Part shown: piece by piece, positions 12,601-25,237 of the stretch
Layout of the letters: the number at the start of each line of letters is the position of its first letter
How positions within the stretch are numbered: the stretch's first letter is position 1
NCBI GenBank assembly: GCA_033980235.1
Contig: CM067062.1
Span: 19,436,301-19,500,300 of the forward strand
Length of the DNA: 64,000 nt
Direction of reading: 5' to 3'
DNA from: Diadema setosum
Lineage: Eukaryota; Echinodermata; Echinoidea; Diadematoida; Diadematidae
The notes under the pieces: model-generated
Databases searched by the model: none
What the model was told of the DNA's origin: nothing
The model's input: the letters and a program-made list of their open reading frames with translations, nothing else
Position numbers and translations under genes: made by a program

Positions 12601-13761
12601 ATATTGACTTTTGCAATCTTGCTGACAAAGAAAAAACTTCCTGTGAGCTATTCACACGTGCAACGCTCTTTTCATGCTCAGTACAGAAAATGACCGCTCT
12701 ACGTTTTGCCTTATTACCCAGATCTGATTTCAATGATTTACTACGCAATACGGCTGGCTACAGTTTTTTTTCTTCTGAAGTATTCTTCATGCTATAGTCG
12801 ATTAATCTTGCATTGTCCAGCGCGCATTTTCCGCATCTAAATACCCCAGGTACCCTCATCCCTTCATAACCTTTGATTCCATACGTGATGACTAAATTAC
12901 CCTGAGCGATGAGTCTGTACGCTGGTATTTGATTAGACTCCGACATTCGAGCCGTTTTCTCCTTTAAAATGAAGATATTAATCCTCTCTCGTAGCAAGTC
13001 ATAATTAATCCACGACCTACGGGTGTCGAGCTGACAAACGGGAGTAGCAGACACGAGAGTCTTGGTAAATGTAATTACAGGGCGCCATCACTCATTGGGC
13101 TGGTCAAGCATTTTTAGGTCTCTCGCCCCTGTGTGTCAAAAGAAGGAACTGCAGTACTGTATAGGTTTTTTACTGCCTTGCGTCACTTTTAGTGATTTTT
13201 TTTTATCATACATTCCTGAGGAAGCATCAAAAGGCTTGGACAGCCTGAAGTCATCCTGACATGCTCAGACGCTGCCCTAGAGAATGACACGATCTGGACG
13301 CCCACTCCGAACCCGAACATCGCGGGCCACACACAAAGGGGTTTCAGATCTCCCTTAATGCAAGTCACGTGACCAGCACTTCAAAGAAACAAATAAACTA
13401 TGCTTACCATCTAATCAGTGACATGAGTGATCCGTGTTAAACAACAGCTTTAAGGAGCTGATCTAGAAACGGATGAAATCCCTTTCTTATCCCCCTGACC
13501 GTATACAGCTCGTGATGCTAATCGACCCCACTTTGCGGAGGAATGCTCAAATGGACGCTACTGACAGATCTTGCACCCTCCCACATCACGTGATCAGTAT
13601 CGAACTCTCCGTGACACGGCCACCATTCTCTTCCATTCTCGTCTACATATATCTCCTTCGTGTCGGAAGGAAAAGCCCTAATACTGGCTGACATCTTGTC
13701 GGCGCCCCTCGACACCACATGTGTAAAACTGGCTAGTCGGCAAAGAGATAATAATTATATA

Positions 13762-14134
13762 AGGTGACAGATCGTTATTCCAAAGGTTCGCTGATCCGAA
13801 AATGAAATAAGGTTCGTTATTACGAAAGTTCGTTAATCCGAAGATGGGGGAAAAAGTTTGTTATTACGAAGGTTCGTTAGTACGCACCTTCTTTTAATTT
13901 TTGGATAATCGAACCTGATTTCATTTGGGGATTAACGAAACTATTCATTTTCTTATTAACGAACTTTCGGAATAACGCCACAAAATGAATATATGATGTT
14001 CGAATTAACGAACCGTATTTCATTTTCGAACTAACGATCATCTAGGTAAGGAAAATTTGTGTATTTTGGAATAACAAACTTTCGAAATAGCGAACTTCCG
14101 GATTAATGGACCTTCGGAATAAAGAACATCGCCC
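13762..14134. mobile_element. TTCGTTAATCCGAA-unit element, copy 1
   Basis: The block is built of many degenerate units of the type GGTTCGTTATTCCGAA and GGTTCGTTAATCCGAAAATGAA. The left half reads them forward and the right half inverted, so the block is a long imperfect inverted repeat. The ends match as terminal inverted repeats (left GGTGACAGATCGTTATTCC, right reading inward GGGCGATGTTCTTTATTCCG). Two further copies lie at 39183 and 43586, which shows a dispersed family. It is non-coding. Confidence 0.8.
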
Positions 14135-17100
14135 AATTATTTCGGTGGCAGGGCTCCTTGGGGGTGAACAGTGCAAACACGAAAGAGCCTACCCTCAGCA
14201 AACCATTCTTGGTCACCCTTGCTTGGCTACTCGCCTAACATTCACTGTCCGTAAAATACTGAAAGTCCGCACTTAATCCTTTACACTGTTAGCGAAGTGT
14301 GCGCTTCCAGGATTCGCAAGAAAGATATGTCGAAAAATCCAGGGTTGGTTTGTTTGTTTTTTTTTTACTTTGATCACTGTTGATTTATTTTGCAACAGTT
14401 CTCCTCATCTAACAAAGTACCATAAGATGGAAAACATCTACATAATTTCTGTGATAAATTAACATAATTACACGATGTAGAGATTCATTCTGAAAACTGA
14501 AATAGAAACAGGATATTGACGGGGAAAAAAGTAGAAGAGAAAGCATATTTACCACAATCGTCCACGTATGTACATCAATAAGCTGACAAGGAAGATTGCA
14601 TGTCAGTATAAGAAGAGCTTCATTATGTGACCATCCAAAATCTTATTATAGATAAAGAAGGTAATATTCTGAAGTCCTACATGTATTTGTACATGCAGAT
14701 GAGTATTATATCATGATATGGAGAAAGGTTGCAAGCGAAAGAAAGAGTGAGGAATACTGCCACATTGTCCTATATTGGTACTTTAGAGGTTGATCATCGA
14801 GGTTATTAAGTACAAAATGAATAAGTAACAGTATGAAAACAATAATTGAAAAAGTATTCAGCGTCACTATTGTAAGATCGATAAATGAAATAGAATTGAG
14901 TTAATTCAATTAAGCTATAGACATTGATTCAGAAGCATTCCTATAATTTTCTTTTTTTTTTCATTTGATTAAAAGATGGTGTCGTGTTTGTTCTTATAAA
15001 ATCAGATAAACTGTTTCATGATATATCTTAACAACGGTGTCTTATTGCCTTGTGAGCTAAAATCGTTTTATGATTTGCAAGTGTATATTGTCGTAAGAAC
15101 TTGCGTTTCTTTTTTTTTTAAGTGGTCCTAAAGTTGTTCGTAAATCATTCAGTATTCAGTGGGTATAAAGCACTTTTAAGCTTTGAACTTTCTCCTTCTG
15201 CAAAAGCAAACAAACAAACAACAACTGGGGAATATTGCCTTCGATCAAACCACTAACGCGATTGCACACAAGCCTCTTTGTCAGTCAAATGGAAGATTTC
15301 ATTTGTAGGAAGTTTAAGACTTAAGTGCAATATGTCTGGCCTTGGGAGCTGCAACGAGAAAATTGTCACCTTATGTTGGACCGAATCTTAGGTGCAGAAA
15401 TTAACCCACAAACCAAACGTAGTATTATAATGATTCTTTGACTTTCTCTCTGTGAATAAACACTGCCCTACCCCTCCCCCTTCTTTCTTAGAGACTTCAA
15501 TACACGAGCACCATGGGAATGATTTGAATCTAGAATATCACTCAGGCGAAATACTCATTTTGAGTGATAGCGTCCCACATCCAATCCACTTCCTATCTTC
15601 AATCAACCTTTCTTGCGGGCTCTCAGTGGGTGTTTCGTATTTAATACCACAAACCATTATGGTGCCATGCAGCAGCGCAACAATGTATAAGATTATGTGA
15701 ATAATTTCGGGAGAAATATTGAATTCTGCATCAATCTACGACTTTCCAAAGGGGACGTTTGGGGAAATTTCAAGTCAATTGCTCCTCCCCGTGTTAGTGA
15801 ACGTATATGACGTCATTGTGCTGTTATTTTAGAGTAGACCCATCTTTCATATGTCATCACAGTTTTTACGGAGGGGCGGGGGGTTCAGCGGATTTAGATT
15901 GAATCATAATAAAGTAATCAAATTTAACACCAAATTTCCGTTTTTTGCCCCGTGAGAAATGAAAACATGTTTTTGAATTTTCGAACGCTCCCTTTCCATT
16001 GCTTATAGGCGTCCTTCGCAGCTTCAAGAAAAAACAGTAACGTTACAACTATGACTCGAATTATGTGAATCCCTTGATTGACAAGTTGTCAAGTTAGGAT
16101 GTTAAAAGGTTCCCTTGCATTTGTGAGGCACCACCGGCGCATTGCGAATGGAGGGTATACTCCTGAAGATGCAGTAAAATCTAAATTTTATCAACAAGTT
16201 CCAGACTGCTTGTGCTCTCTCCCGCCATCAGGCTAGATAAACAGACCGCCACATAGGAAAGAGACGTGCCTTGCAATCCGCATGAAATTGAGGGAAAACA
16301 TTGAGAAGACAAGGCCGCCAGAGTCGTGTTTAAAACGACTGGTAAAAATTCGGCTGTTTATAATTATATGACAATAATTGTGTGCTATACCCGGATTTAA
16401 TTCGGCAACGCTATGATTTTCCGGAGGGCGCACTGGCTGTTCCACGCAAGGTCTGTCTTTAGGAGTAAGTCCTTCCGCAGATAAAACTTGCACTTCTCCA
16501 CAAAATCCTCTTGTTTGGAATCCAATTTGATATTCCGTTATAACTTTCTGTCAAATATCATTTTTTTATCATCTTATAACTATGCCCTATCGATACAGGA
16601 TCCCTTACATTAACCAGATATTTCAATGTGTGTAGTCCATCCTTGTCGCCACTAATCCTACTTTTTCAAGATGAACTAATGTATAATAGAATGATAATTG
16701 CCTACTACAGCGAGAATGTATAGAAAGCGATGTCTGTTAAATCCCAATCTGACACATTATCTGTATACACTGCTTCATATTTTCAGGCATTTTATGATAC
16801 ATTCTATGCTTATATTATTTTTAGCCTCAGGTATTTTGCGTTGTTTTGCTGTTAACAAGTGTTTATATAATTTGCATTGATTTTATTGTACATTGTACTC
16901 CATTGTATTTGTATGCGTGGATACAATTCAAAAGCAATTTCAAAATTAATTTCCACTCTGTGGATGGAAATATAAATAAAAGCAGAAAAAATGTCTACAT
17001 TCTTTGGTTGCTACGTCACATAATTATTACAAAATATCCCTTCATATGTATTAAAAAGAGAAATATACTTAATCCTTCAGCAAGGCATGAAAATTTTCTG

Positions 17101-17678
17101 CTCGTGTTTCATTCACTTTCTTATTTGCTCATGTCAGGAGGAGATTAATTACATGAATTTTATTTTCCAACCAAACACACCCTGCCAATAAATAACTAAA
17201 TTACCGGCTAATAACAAACACAGGGATGCCCGGTGGCGCCTGATATAGCCAGGTTAATATTGATATGCCTTCGAGGGGCATTTTAACGGCAGTTTATAAT
17301 AACCACTTAAAGCGCCTTGAAGGAGTCTACCCTCTCACGCTAGCCCCTCTAAGAGCACACTAAATATCCTCTAAGATGACAAATCTAATCGGAAACGGGT
17401 GCGTCAGTCTGCGGACCAGCCTGTCATCGGGAATGACCAAGACAGGTGGAAGTGGTCTTCAGGCCACTTGCTGTCATCTGGATGTATTTCATCCAGGGAG
17501 GGGGTCGCCCCTGCACAAAACCTTTAATGTCATCCTTTGGCAAGGTAAAGTTAGAAGTACTGACAATGACGGAATGGTCATTGTTTCTAATGTACCGCTA
17601 CTATATCATCTCTTCCATAGTCCTTCCCGTACTGGCGTGCTGGTAAACGGGGCTGCTAATAGTACCTTTAACACACCT

Positions 17679-17975
17679 GGGCCCTGTTTAATGTTCTTAA
17701 AGTTACGCAGGACTTTACGAACGACTGCTCATTTTCCCCTTACGTTTTAACAAAATATGACTGTATGTCAATATTTCATCTACATTGGGGCAAATAAATA
17801 CATTTTGAACTAAAAACGTGTGTTAAAATGTAAGAATAATCATTATCATCTGCAAAATTCAACTTTAGCTACTGAAATTAACAATGATTAGGAAACCCAC
17901 TTGGCTTGCCATATTTAAGTCGTTCGTAAATTCGTGCGTAACTCTATAAACAGCTTTATACCAAAAACAGGGCCC
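17679..17975. mobile_element. MITE with GGGCCCTGTTT terminal inverted repeats
   Basis: The left end GGGCCCTGTTT is mirrored at the right by AAAAACAGGGCCC. About 25 bases further in, both arms also share GTTACGCA and TTTACGAACGACT in inverted order, so each arm is about 60 bases. There is no open frame for a transposase, so it is non-autonomous. A target duplication is not clear. The end of the open frame at 17376-17750 runs into this element, which argues against that frame being a gene. Confidence 0.8.
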
Positions 17976-19068
17976 GGGAGATTCTACTGTCAAAATGGAA
18001 GAAGGTTCTATAAATCATGCCAATTTTGGAACTTTCAATTGGCGCTTTGAATTTACAGCAATGGAGCTAATCACGTTTTCTGCCAACACTAAAAAATGAG
18101 TGTATTCCCTCTCTCGATCTCGATCTCGATTTCTCGAAATGTGTTGATTTTTTGAATAATTCCTTTCACCGTGTGTGTTGAAAAGTTTCCAATTTCTACG
18201 TTAAAGTGCTTGATTTTGGAGGGGAAAAATAAAGACATCATTCGACACGATGCTAAAAACTTTCTGTCTCCGTATATCGAATCGTACCTTATTTATCTGC
18301 CTTCAGGTGTATTAATAATGATCATTAGATAAGGTTTCCAAGATGGAACTACCTCGAAATAAGTGAATAAGTTAACGTTCATATTTAACTTTGAACTCTG
18401 AGAGCCACGTCAGTGGTCATTTGCCTCAAAATATTCCTTTCATGTTTCGCAGGCATTCCTGCAAGTAGGGCCTATAGTGAAAGACATTATTTTTTTGTGT
18501 GTGTGTGTGAAAACGCGAGCGCGCAGCTTAAAACACTGGATAAAAACATCAGACACCATACGTACAAAATGAGACCAAGACATGCGCAGACAACCAAGTT
18601 GCACACGTTAACACTCACACCTACAAACAAAAATGCACACACATGAGAACGTGTTCGCACGGTTTTACACAAGGACACCTTTATGTCCTACTAGTAAAAT
18701 ACACGAACTCACTCTCGCGAATGCCATGACCTAGTAAAGGATATCGCCACGCGAGTTTTGCTTTTGAGTATAATGTTGTTGTACATGTGCGTGTCAAAGT
18801 ATTTAATGGTAGGGCCTACATCTTATCTGGAGAACATAATAACTAACGAACCAGAAGCAAGGATTTCGATGCGTAGCGTCAATACGCAGCTCCGCACGAG
18901 CAGATGCAGTACTCTTGAACAATAACGAGTGTAGGCCTCACAGTTCGTTATGACACAAACACCAGGCATATCAAGGCATATTACTTACTCGATTGTGAGT
19001 AAACACGAGAGCAAAATAATGAGGGGACATTTGGTATACAATGTCACAGATTTCAATTTGTCACTTAC

Positions 19069-19225
19069 CAAGGATAGAAGTGCTACTCCGGATGCGAAGT
19101 TGAGCATGAGCGGCACGATGTCGAATTTTCCCGCCACTCCGGTAATCTTGACTTGAAAGAGGATCCCGTAGGCTTTAGTCAGGTCTCGGTACTCCGTGCC
19201 GTTGAGTCTGTAGAATTTCCCAAAT
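19069..19225 (-). CDS. P2RX: P2X receptor exon 9+10 (end of ectodomain and TM2)
   Basis: This exon encodes the last ectodomain strand and most of the second transmembrane helix. It starts with one base completing the Arg of Asn-Phe-Arg, then FGKFYRLNGTEYRDLTKAYG, and ends in AGKFDIVPLMLNFASGVALL plus SL. LTKAYG holds the Lys that contacts the ATP phosphates (zebrafish P2X4 K316). GKFDI and the small residues of TM2 are hallmark P2X sequence; TM2 lines the pore. The acceptor is a clean polypyrimidine tract ending TTTTCCCAG and the donor is GTAAGT, leaving phase 0. In vertebrate genes a further intron separates KAYGIRF from AGKFDI; here the two parts are fused. The Arg usual after AYGI is Leu. 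The conserved Cys-Asp and tail must lie on a further exon that was not found. Confidence 0.96.
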
Positions 19226-22200
19226 CTGGGAAAAGTGAAACCTGATTCATTGGCTATTAGTGACGTAACTCGGTCCACACGTATCGAGCTTATAGTCAGC
19301 TTTTGCAAGCATTAGCCATGGTGATGTTAATGTGCAATTCAAAGTGATTTTTCTTCTTTTCTGGTAAGCAAACGCATTCCACGTCTTGCGTCCATATTTG
19401 CCGACATTGAACAAAATGCTGGACATGCAGTCATGCTTAGCATTGCTTGATTCTTTTCGGAAATATCGCCATTAGATCAATCAAAAGCCAATCAGGTGAT
19501 TTGTGTTCAAAACAAAAAATTAAGCTGAGACAATTTCTTTCGCATGATTATTATTTTTTTTTCCAAAATACAACACCACGGTGAGCAAGCCAATACGTGT
19601 GCATTACGTCACTACAGCCACAATATTCTATGTGATAACATTATTGATAAGTATTATTATGTGTGCTATCATCGTCACGAATACACGTGTCCACACGAGT
19701 AGAGAAAGGGACCTGGAAAACATTCTAGATGAAACAAAAACAGTGATTAGATTACATTCAACATGGAAGAACAAGAAAAGGAGAGTGTTCTAAAAGAAAC
19801 AGCATTCCGGTGAATACACATTCTTCGACTAAGTTGAACACAAACATTTTGCATGATAGAGTAACACGGAAGAAAGAAAAAAATGTGATTGTCTATTGTG
19901 CAAGGCAAACGTGCGCATGTCATGGGTTAGGATTTAACCTGTTTCTGCCCAGTTTAAGAGTATACTGGCGCAATTCATTACACTCATGGCAGGTTCACAA
20001 CCTCTGAAAAAAAAACAAATAAAAAAACACTAGCGAAACATCTCGTGAAACCTTTTTTTTGTTGTTGTTTAATAGGATATATTATTTCCAATCATAGGTG
20101 CTGAATTATAATGACCGCTCCTGCATGTTTAACAAACAAAAAAGCGCGATCGATGATACATTAGACCTCCTATGATAGTGCGTGGAGTTATCTGATAAAA
20201 AGAAATTCAGTATACTCGCTTGTAAGGAAAAGTTTTTGTTAGATTTCGTGAGAAAGAAAATCTGTAAGCAATGTAATAAGATGTCTCGCGCATAAAAAAG
20301 ACAAAAAAAAAGAAAATAAAGAGAGCGAGAGAGTGACAGGGACAGAAAAAGGAATAAATCATGCATATTCCAAATGAAACATAAGCTAAATGGGGGCGCC
20401 CTTTTATCCCGTGACTCCATTATTATTATTTTATATATATATATATTTTTTTCGTTTATCCTTGACAAACACTTTAAAAATTCGATACTGGTATGTAGTA
20501 TCATGGTTTGCTTAATATGCTGAGATTTAAGAGTGAAATGAGGGTAGTGGAAGGGCGAAAGGGGGTTCGTCCATCTATAAAAAAAGGTGAATTTGCAATT
20601 GACATAGGGGCACTACCTGGCTTGTTTCCCGCCGTCAAAGATGTATCCAAACGGACCTTGGAACGCATCACTGTTTGGGGAATGATTTTACAAGGCAATA
20701 TTTAACAGTGTTTGGATAATATTATTGCGGATTGGTTTGGGAAATGGGCGCGTAAAACTATCACCGAAAATTGCATAAATGGGTGGGGAAAAGAAAAAAA
20801 CTCTACATTCATATTTCGATTTCAAATTATGTACCCATTTGTATATTTTAAGTCCTATTCGGCTGCTTTTCAATAAGATTCATTAAGGCGTGGATAGATT
20901 TTCAGTGCATCAAGCGTAGGATATGAGTAAAAAACAATGTATTTTTTTTTTATCCCTGAAATGCATCCAAATACACGGTGAGCCATAAGTGGCTACAGCT
21001 CTGCACACAGTACCGTCAAACATTGTTATATATTGCCTCATCAGTTAGAAGCGCACATTTATTATAGCATATGTATCACGACTATCAATACTACCGTTCA
21101 TAATACAGAGGTGACAGAAGAATAAATTCTTATAGCTGCAAGGCTGCGGCAGAGTAATGTATCTGGCTCTCATTATTCATAGCAGCAACATTTACGTTTG
21201 AATTTCATATTTCCTACCGAGCTGAGTTTGAGTTTGTAGCTTAAAGTAGATACTTTTTTGTACACTATTATTATAATAAAATAAATTTCTTTGGGCACCG
21301 AGTCCTACCGAAACATCAGTTTCAGTCAACTTTGAATAAAATGTCAAGTAAGATGAGAGACAAGATCATACATGAAATGTTCACTTTAATTTAAGATAAC
21401 AATAAAAAAAGATATAAATTGTCACAACGCGATAAGAAAGGTTCAAGTAATTTTCGTTTCTTTCTTACTCTTTCAACCAAAATTTACGAGATGAAAAGGC
21501 TTGTTAGGACATTATCAGTGATAGTGAAAACGCTTGCAGTAAAGTTAGGATGATAATGAAGTGCTGATACTAACGAAACAAGAGCATTGATATTTCCACC
21601 GTATTGTCTATCAAACTTAAAATAAAGTCATAATGATACTTAAATATCCCTATCAGTCGGTGTATTGAAACAGACATTACTAGAAGGCACTTTTAGAATA
21701 AATCAGATTGATAACCACTTATGAAACTTATGAGCTTGATAAAGCTTAGAATTTAAAAAAAAAATGGTTTCTTAAGACTTCATTATATATTCAAACTGAT
21801 ATTGACGAAGAGTAACTTGTGTTATCGATGTTAATATCTTTATTGTGTTAGCATGCCATGTCGTATTTCCTACTAGTTGTTAGAATATAAATATTTCATT
21901 CACGAGCTTGGAATAAATTGCTAGTGTTTAGCCTCTCTCCTGGGTTTAAGATATGAAATGTCGCAAAGTGCTTGGACAAAGAAAAAATCAAATGAAAGAA
22001 CACAAGGCTGAAAGCGTACTTGGACAAAGACCAGGAAATAGACAAAATAGGGGGAAAGATGGAACATACATTTTTTTCTTTGGTTTAGTTTTTCACCCAA
22101 TTAACGTGAAAACAAAATTGTGGTTAGGCTTCCCACACCAGACATTAGTCAAAGATAACAATATGATCACAATATGCCGGTACCACTCCACAGATGCACT

Positions 22201-22615
22201 GACTCACAGCACACAACGCAACGTCCGTATGGGATCGACTGAATTACACATTATATCTCAGTATCTTCTCTTACATCCATTGCCATGTGATGAAAAAAAA
22301 GCGTGAAGACAACTAATATGATTCTGGTTGACTCTAGAATGCATAATATACAGGCTGTTGCTGATCTTAATCACATAATTATGAGCTATTGCTCACATGA
22401 CTTTAGAATTTGAATCACCTGATATTTCACATGGCAATGCCTGTGGCAAAGTCGTCTTAGCAACTCGAGAACTGGCGGACACAATATCTTATAAAGGCTC
22501 GCAAAGATAATGGCAACAGTTTTCATCTAAAAGCCCTCATCTCCTCACTTTCTCTCCGTCGCTCACACTCCTTCCAACCTCCTACAAAAAGAGGAACATG
22601 TAAATATCATATTAC
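19226..22615 (-). other. P2X intron 8
   Basis: This intron of about 3.4 kb is AT-rich, with A and T homopolymer runs. Open frames inside it (for example 20106-20504 minus) are Ser/Leu/Phe-rich low-complexity frames without a recognisable motif. I see no gene in it. Confidence 0.8.
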
Positions 22616-22746
22616 CTGAAATTAAAGCCGCCAGCGATCTTGGCGTTTTGTTCGTCGGCTCGTACAAAGCGGTAATTGGGTAAACAGAGACTGTAGCTGA
22701 GGTCCAGGTTACAGTTCCATTGAATGTCGATCGTTATTACCCCGCC
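22616..22746 (-). CDS. P2RX: P2X receptor exon 8
   Basis: The exon reads GGVITIDIQWNCNLDLSYSL, then CLPNYRFVRADEQNAKIAGG, then FNF plus two bases of Arg. The WNC.LD and SLCLPNY blocks carry the last two of the ten P2X cysteines, which pair with each other in known structures. The closing Asn-Phe-Arg contains ATP-binding residues (zebrafish P2X4 N296, F297, R298), and its Arg codon is split by intron 8. The acceptor is TCATCTTCAG with phase 0 coming in, and the donor is GTAAT with phase 2 going out, as in vertebrate P2RX genes. Length (131 bases) and frame are intact. Confidence 0.96.
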
Positions 22747-23406
22747 CTGAAGATGAGCGGAGAAAAAAGAGATCAAGTGTGAAAAAAGTGGTAAAGAAGG
22801 TTACATGGACCACATTTCCCGCCCGCAGGAGGAGGAGGAGGGGGAGGAGCGCGGGGGGGGGGGGGGGGGGAGAAGGGGATTATGGGATGAGGAGGGATAC
22901 CCCTTATTGCAAATCGGGGCTCCAGGCAGGGAGCAAAGGGAGAATCTGACAGGCGATATTCTGAGGGGAGGTGACGGGATGTCGAGGAGAGATCGAAGGA
23001 GAGATGAAGGTAACAGGGAACGCAAGACATCATTAAAATCAGCAGTAGATATGAAAGCACTATATGAACATAATACAAGAAGCCGAATTTGTGATTAACA
23101 AAAGCGATGCAACGACTTAAGTTGCACGAGAGATCTAGTTTATGATTGATTCTCGCTTTGTCTGGTTTCATTCATTTCAGTCTTCGTAAAAATGACAACA
23201 AAATAATAACAGATATTTATATATGTACATTCAAACATAGATAATAAAGTATACTAGTAGTTACAAAAGTCAAATACATATCAAACATAATTATGACATC
23301 ATTCATTAATAAATGAATAAACTTCTAAACAGAGAAAAGTACATGAGGATGGCCTTTGTAGTATACCCAACCCTAGAATAGAATAATGATTAAACACACA
23401 CATACA

Positions 23407-23447
<41 letters not shown>

Positions 23448-23711
23448 ACCCACATACATACATATACTACTGATATCTATACTGTATATCATGTATATCC
23501 ATACATACATATGCACTGGAGAACTGCTGAAAGTGAAGTAATGTTACCTTTTATATGTTCCATATACAAATAGATATACAGTCAAACTTGCTTCTGTTTA
23601 TAGCGGCCACCTGCCTCCTACAGCCATTAAAAGAAATTCTCCCCGAGAGAAAAACCCATAGACTATTGTCTACAGCGGTTAATATTATTATGTTCGATAT
23701 AAATATTATAA

Positions 23712-23757
<46 letters not shown>

Positions 23758-24375
23758 ATGATCTTAAACACAGTACAGAAGAAAAAGATTATTTCCGCGC
23801 TCAGTACATCATGAGCCAGATTGCACGGTTATGTCACGTTGTGTAAAGTCAGCCAATGACAAATATCGTTCAAATCATATTTTTTATCATCAATTTTCTA
23901 TAAATATGACGAGGTTGGTCAAAAGATTATTTTAGGATATTATAATCTTGCAGGAAACTTGTCAAGGACCAGATTGCGCTTTCTTCTTTCAACAAATGAG
24001 AAGACACAGGATGTGGTTGAAATACTTTGGCCACGGATTCAAGAACAAGAACAGCAAACAACCTTGTTAACATAGAAAACACAGCATTTCGTGACACAAA
24101 TTAGCGAATAGCTCAGCCGAGCAATGGTTTTGATAAACAATGCCAATCCATGTGACTCCGTGACAGCTTCGGCGATTTACATTAGGAGCTTTTTATTCTT
24201 CCGCTTCCATATTGTTCCTGGCGATCACGTGACAATATCTCTCATGAGATTTCGCTCAGGCGTCTTCAAGTTGGCGCCATATTTTGTGTCAGCAGATTAG
24301 AGGCCAAGATTCACTTACGGTTCATTCCGCGTTTATCAATAATGGCCACGCAGAAAATAGTTGCCTTTCGAAACT

Positions 24376-24413
<38 letters not shown>

Positions 24414-24637
24414 TGTATGTGTGGATGTGTCTGTGTGTGTGTTTGTAGTGCATGTCGCCTGTATTAATGAAAATAATTTATCAGGTTCAAGGTTAGATAC
24501 AAAATTATATTGGAAACATTACTATACGGCGCAAATCAGACATTTACGGTTTCATTTCAACAATAGTCACCTAGAACAATTAAACAAACAGACAGACAGA
24601 CAGACAGACCATGATGAGATGGTTGCACGTAACTCAC
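22747..24637 (-). other. P2X intron 7
   Basis: This 1.9 kb intron holds a G18 run (22853-22870), a (CA)n tract near 23411-23441, a (TG)n tract at 23715-23754 and another TG-rich tract from 24379. Open frames at 22773-23171 come from the GGA/G-rich strand and are not genes. Confidence 0.8.
23715..23754. repeat. (TG)n microsatellite
   Basis: About 20 uninterrupted TG units inside P2X intron 7. A complementary (CA)n tract lies about 300 bases to the left (23411-23441). Confidence 0.95.
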
Positions 24638-24779
24638 TTTAATCGCCATCTGTGAAAACGTCTGCCCAGCTTCCTCCAATATTGTCCCTAACCTGAAGAT
24701 TGGACATAGAGGGTCGGTCTTGCGATTATACCGACACGATCGGAGGTACATCTTGTCTGTCGTGTCCAGTATATTTCTC
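24638..24779 (-). CDS. P2RX: P2X receptor exon 7
   Basis: One base completes a Lys codon, then the frame reads RNILDTTDKMYLRSCRYNRK, TDPLCPIFRLGTILEEAGQT and FSQMAIK. RNIL, YL.SC.Y....DP.CPIFRLG and the AG...F..MA block are P2X hallmarks. The Cys of RSC and of DPLCP form the fourth ectodomain pair in known structures. The acceptor is CCTCACTTTAG and the donor is GTGAGT, with phase 0 out into the GGV of the next exon. Frame and length (142 bases) fit vertebrate exon 7 closely. Confidence 0.97.
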
Positions 24780-25150
24780 CTAAAGTGAGGAATACAGGAG
24801 AACATATCAGACTGTTTGTTTATAACAGCATAATGATAATAATGGATTTATTTTACATGGATAGTCTCTCGGGTGTTATCATGCTGTTTCCCTTTTCTCG
24901 AGAAAATCGTAGCTTCTCCGCGGGTGCTGTGGAAGTATCGAACTTTTATAGAGAAAAATTACTATTATAAATTATCAAACACCTTTGTAGAGAGAACATC
25001 ATTCGATCAAACAGACAGGCGATCGAGGGTCCATCAGAATTGGTCAGAAAACAAGCAACGGGAAAGGCATGGAATAAGAAGCTTTACATGTTACCAACTA
25101 TGGTGGCACTGGCCACTGCCACAAAATTTCTTTGTAACTACTATACTCAC
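24780..25150 (-). other. P2X intron 6
   Basis: The shortest intron of the gene (371 bases), AT-rich. Nothing else is seen in it. Confidence 0.85.
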
Positions 25151-25237
25151 TTTTCAAATCTGAATTTTGGAAATGTTATTGAATTCTTGATGAGCACTGT
25201 GAAGTTCTCCGCCTCCGCCAGGATTGCTTCTTTCGAT
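25151..25237 (-). CDS. P2RX: P2X receptor exon 6
   Basis: After one base completing a Leu codon the exon reads SKEAILAEAENFTVLIKNSI and TFPKFRFE plus two bases of Lys. AENFTVLIKN is the diagnostic P2X block: Phe-Thr contacts the adenine of ATP (zebrafish P2X4 F188, T189), the Lys of LIKN contacts the phosphates (K193), and NFT is a possible N-glycosylation site. The acceptor is CTTTCTTACAG and the donor is GTGAGT. At 87 bases it matches vertebrate exon 6 in length and phase. Confidence 0.97.

Larger units (their letters stand above)
101..19068. other. Intergenic or terminal-intron DNA left of the last recognised P2X exon
   Basis: No exon with family-level support was found in this stretch. 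It should contain the missing C-terminal exon(s) and 3' UTR of the P2X gene unless those are diverged or lie past the left edge. A search by eye for the conserved Cys-Asp that follows TM2, on the minus strand with a phase-0 acceptor, gave nothing acceptable. The stretch holds AT microsatellites, a tandem duplication at 6.4-6.7 kb, hairpins at 3.3 and 7.2 kb, a TTCG-unit element at 13.8 kb and a MITE at 17.7 kb, listed separately. The open frames here (for example 12758-13054 minus and 17376-17750 plus) show no family motif. Confidence 0.6.

Noticed and set aside
17376..17750. 124-codon plus-strand frame
   Set aside because: Its last quarter is the left arm of the MITE at 17679 and the rest has no motif.
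22773..23171. Pro-rich minus-strand frame and Gly/Glu-rich plus-strand frame
   Set aside because: Both are translations of the GGA-rich and G18 low-complexity tract inside P2X intron 7.
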